From contig CAKKRA010000151.1 of NCBI GenBank assembly GCA_919902475.1, positions 1-6,587 on the forward strand: a stretch of 6,587 nt of DNA, in the 5' to 3' direction. This document shows, piece after piece, positions 5,091-6,587 of this stretch. The notes below the pieces were generated by a model. The model was given only the letters and a program-made list of their open reading frames with translations. It had not been told where the DNA came from and did not search any database. The position numbers and the translations under genes are program-made. Position 1 is the first letter of the stretch, and each line of letters starts with the position of its first letter. The stretch comes from Nitrospiria bacterium (GTDB lineage Bacteria > Nitrospirota > CAKKRA01 > 9FT-COMBO-42-15).

Positions 5091-5360
5091 GTGGCAGTAA
5101 AAATAAGACTCACAAGAATGGGAAAACACAAAAGGCCGTTCTATCGGATTGTTGTTGCTGATTCAAGAATGCCGAGAGACGGCAGGTTTATAGAAATCCT
5201 TGGCACGTACGACCCTTTGGCAAACCCGGCAGCCGTGGATATTAAGACAGAAAAGACTGTTGGCTGGCTTAAAAAGGGCGCGCAGATGACTGATACAATC
5301 AAGTCAATCTTTAAAAGAAGCGGTTTAATACAGCAGTTTAAAGGTGTTCAGGGAAAATAG
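5091..5360 (+). CDS. rpsP: 30S ribosomal protein S16 (GTG start)
   Basis: The 89-residue product is a typical bS16. S16 binds 16S rRNA in the lower body and stabilises 30S assembly. Hallmarks are MAVKIRLTRMGKHKRPFYRI (1-20), VVADSRMPRDGRFIEILGTY (21-40) and the segment TVGWLKKGAQMTDTIKSIFK (56-75). The GTG start is preceded by GAGGTGAT and gives the canonical N-terminus. It follows ffh by 31 nt and precedes khpA by 60 nt, in the common ffh-rpsP-khpA-rimM-trmD order. The functional link to rimM, whose product matures the 30S subunit, is well known. Nothing is unusual apart from the start codon. Confidence 0.98.
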   Translation: MAVKIRLTRMGKHKRPFYRIVVADSRMPRDGRFIEILGTYDPLANPAAVDIKTEKTVGWLKKGAQMTDTIKSIFKRSGLIQQFKGVQGK

Positions 5361-5407
5361 TTTCTAACTGGATTTGTAACTGCCCAATACAGGGCGCTAT
5401 TGGCAAT

Positions 5408-5415
5408 GGAGGTGA
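5408..5415 (+). promoter_or_regulatory. Shine-Dalgarno site deciding the khpA ATG start
   Basis: GGAGGTGA ends 5 nt before the ATG at 5421. It decides against the earlier in-frame TTG at 5400, which has no ribosome site and would make this SD part of the coding sequence. Starting at 5421 gives the family-typical MKELIEYIAK. Confidence 0.85.
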
Positions 5416-5420
5416 TAGTG

Positions 5421-5651
5421 ATGAAAGAGCTTATTGAGTACATTGCAAAGTCTCTTGTGGACAAACCAGAGAGCGTCGTAGTAAGTGTGGTTGAAGGTGA
5501 AAAGACTACTGTTGTTGAACTTAGGGTTGCTCAGGAGGATTTGGGCAAGGTAATTGGCAAGGAGGGCAGGACAGCAAGGTCAATGAGAACAATCCTGAAT
5601 GCTGCTGGGACTAAGCTGGGCAAGCGCTGCGTTTTAGAGATATTGGAATAG
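5421..5651 (+). CDS. khpA: KH-domain RNA-binding protein KhpA (YlqC family)
   Basis: The 76-residue product from ATG 5421 is a single KH domain. It begins MKELIEYIAKSLVDKPESV, and the RNA-binding GxxG loop is GKEG (46-49) within LGKVIGKEGRTARSMRTIL (41-59). It ends GTKLGKRCVLEILE. In Firmicutes, KhpA partners with KhpB (Jag/EloR) and binds many RNAs, affecting cell elongation. In other bacteria the role is less clear, but the position between rpsP and rimM is widely conserved and points to ribosome or RNA work. A longer reading from TTG 5400 would add MAMEVIV and is less likely given the strong ribosome site. rimM follows after 11 nt. No khpB is present in this window. Confidence 0.95.
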   Translation: MKELIEYIAKSLVDKPESVVVSVVEGEKTTVVELRVAQEDLGKVIGKEGRTARSMRTILNAAGTKLGKRCVLEILE

Positions 5652-5662
5652 TAGTGGCATAG

Positions 5663-6193
5663 ATGGCCCAAGACCTCATAACCATCGGGAAGATACTAAA
5701 GGCAAGGGGCATTCATGGCGAGCTAAAGGTTCTCCCTCTAACAGATTTAGATTTCTTAGAGCGGTTTAATGAATTAAAAGATGTAATCCTTACCTCGCCT
5801 GATGGAAATGATGTCAAGTGTAAGGTTAATAGCGTCCGCTATCATAAGGACTGTGTGCTTCTGTGCTTTGAAGGATGCAGCACAATAGATGAAGCAAAAA
5901 GGCTTATAAACTGGTCTGTGAGAATACCAAAAGATCTGGCCAGGGAACTGCCTTCTGGCCGGTACTATTGGTCTGACCTGATTGGCATAACAGTTCATTC
6001 AGACGCAGGCCTCATTGTCGGAGAGATTATAGATGTCTTTTCAACAGGAAGCAATGATGTCTTTGTAATAAAGGGCAGAAAAAAAGAGCTTCTTATTCCG
6101 GCGACCTTAGAGGTTGTTAAGGATGTGGATGTTAAAAATAAACGGATGACCATCCACATTATAAAAGGGCTGATAGGAGATGATGAGATGTGA
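5663..6193 (+). CDS. rimM: Ribosome maturation factor RimM
   Basis: The 176-residue product has the normal RimM length. RimM binds S19 in the 30S head and assists late 16S processing and assembly. The N-terminal beta-barrel domain starts LITIGKILKARGIHGELKVL (5-24) with the family GxHGELKV-type motif. The C-terminal PRC-barrel runs from YYWSDLIGITV (101-111) through GEIIDVFSTGSNDVFVIKG (120-138), LLIPAT (143-148) and RMTIHIIKGLI (161-171). ATG 5663 is the earliest possible start in its frame, because an in-frame TAG lies just before it at 5660-5662. Its ribosome site is weak, so coupling with khpA 11 nt upstream is likely. The 3' end overlaps trmD by 11 nt, another sign of translational coupling in this conserved pair. 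Confidence 0.97.
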   Translation: MAQDLITIGKILKARGIHGELKVLPLTDLDFLERFNELKDVILTSPDGNDVKCKVNSVRYHKDCVLLCFEGCSTIDEAKRLINWSVRIPKDLARELPSGRYYWSDLIGITVHSDAGLIVGEIIDVFSTGSNDVFVIKGRKKELLIPATLEVVKDVDVKNKRMTIHIIKGLIGDDEM

Positions 6194-6587
6194 CATCCTC
6201 ACCTTGTTTCCAAAGATGATCTCTTCTGTATTAGAGGAGAGCATACTTAAAAGGGCGCAGGAAAAGGGTCTCTTAGATGTGCGGATAATTAATATCCGCG
6301 ACTATACAACAGATAAGCACAAGATGGCTGACGACTATCCCTATGGCGGCGGCGCAGGGATGGTTATAAAACCAGAGCCGATATTTAATGCAGTTGATGC
6401 AATAAAAAACGATTATCCTGAATTAAGGATAATAATAGCTTCGCCGCAGGGAATTACATTTAATCATAATAAGGCTGTTGAGCTTAGCAGAGAGGAAAGA
6501 AGGCTCGTATTTATATGCTGCCATTATGAAGGGATTGACGAGAGGGTAAGGCTCGGCTTAGGCGCTGAGGAGATTTCTATTGGAGAT
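6183..6587 (+). CDS. trmD: tRNA (guanine-N1)-methyltransferase TrmD, 3' end cut by window
   Basis: I read 135 codons, open to the window edge; the full protein is usually about 230-250 residues. TrmD uses S-adenosylmethionine to methylate G37 of tRNAs, preventing +1 frameshifts. The N-terminus MRCDILTLFPKM is canonical, followed by DDYPYGGGAGMVIKPEP (50-66) and SPQGITFNHNKAVELS (87-102), part of the trefoil-knot SPOUT fold. ICCHYEGIDERV (111-122) is in the cofactor/tRNA region and EEISIGD (129-135) precedes the missing catalytic part. Most homologues I know have CGRYEG or CGHYEG, so Cys113 in place of Gly is a variation. The ATG at 6183 overlaps rimM by 11 nt; an adjacent in-frame ATG at 6180 is possible but closer to the GGAG site. 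The catalytic Asp and Arg of the C-terminal half lie outside. Confidence 0.97.
   Translation, partial: MRCDILTLFPKMISSVLEESILKRAQEKGLLDVRIINIRDYTTDKHKMADDYPYGGGAGMVIKPEPIFNAVDAIKNDYPELRIIIASPQGITFNHNKAVELSREERRLVFICCHYEGIDERVRLGLGAEEISIGD

Noticed and set aside
5400..5420. Longer khpA from TTG at 5400
   Set aside because: The strong GGAGGTGA site would fall inside the coding region and the TTG has no ribosome site. ATG 5421 gives the family N-terminus.
1..6587. An undescribed multi-gene system, mobile element, CRISPR array or tRNA/rRNA gene
   Set aside because: All coding regions are well-known housekeeping genes on one strand with short gaps. No direct-repeat array, terminal inverted repeats, transposase or cloverleaf sequence was seen. 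The novelty, if any, is in the leader RNA structures and the L17 tail.

Overview
This is a bacterial housekeeping segment with every gene on the + strand. It joins the distal part of a ribosomal-protein supercluster (infA-rpmJ-rpsM-rpsK-rpsD-rpoA-rplQ, the 'alpha operon') to a signal-recognition and translation-maturation operon (ffh-rpsP-khpA-rimM-trmD). All twelve genes belong to well-known families. I see no mobile element, CRISPR array, tRNA, rRNA or defence-like cassette. I cannot name the organism. The AT-leaning moderate base composition, strong AGGAGG-type ribosome sites, zinc-binding ('C+') forms of both L36 and S4, and the gene order suggest a free-living, Gram-negative-like or candidate-phylum lineage (for example the old Deltaproteobacteria or Nitrospirota sphere). 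That placement is a weak inference.

Layout. Positions 1-44 are the unassignable end of whatever precedes infA. From 45 to 1254 come IF1, L36, S13 and S11. An 88-nt spacer before rpsM holds a long imperfect hairpin built from a repeated AGTTCGGCG-like unit. A 126-nt spacer between rpsK and rpsD (1255-1380) holds three perfect hairpins. Its first segment, just after the rpsK stop, can alternatively pair over 10 bp with the complete rpsD Shine-Dalgarno sequence, so it looks like a translational switch. S4 (rpsD), RNA polymerase alpha (rpoA) and L17 (rplQ) follow with short gaps. L17 carries an unusual tail of about 71 residues made almost entirely of Lys, Glu, Ala and Pro. The 74-nt gap after rplQ contains a near-consensus sigma70-type promoter (TTGACA-18-TAAAAT), which probably starts the second operon. 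That operon runs ffh, rpsP, khpA and rimM, with trmD overlapping the end of rimM and cut off by the window edge.

How the genes work together. The first block supplies an initiation factor, four ribosomal proteins of the small-subunit head/platform/body and the large subunit, and the polymerase subunit that nucleates RNAP assembly. The second supplies membrane targeting of nascent chains (Ffh), S16 and its 30S maturation factor RimM, a small KH RNA-binding protein, and the tRNA m1G37 methyltransferase that preserves reading frame. The most interesting material is regulatory: the rpsK-rpsD leader, the pre-rpsM hairpin, and the L17 tail.
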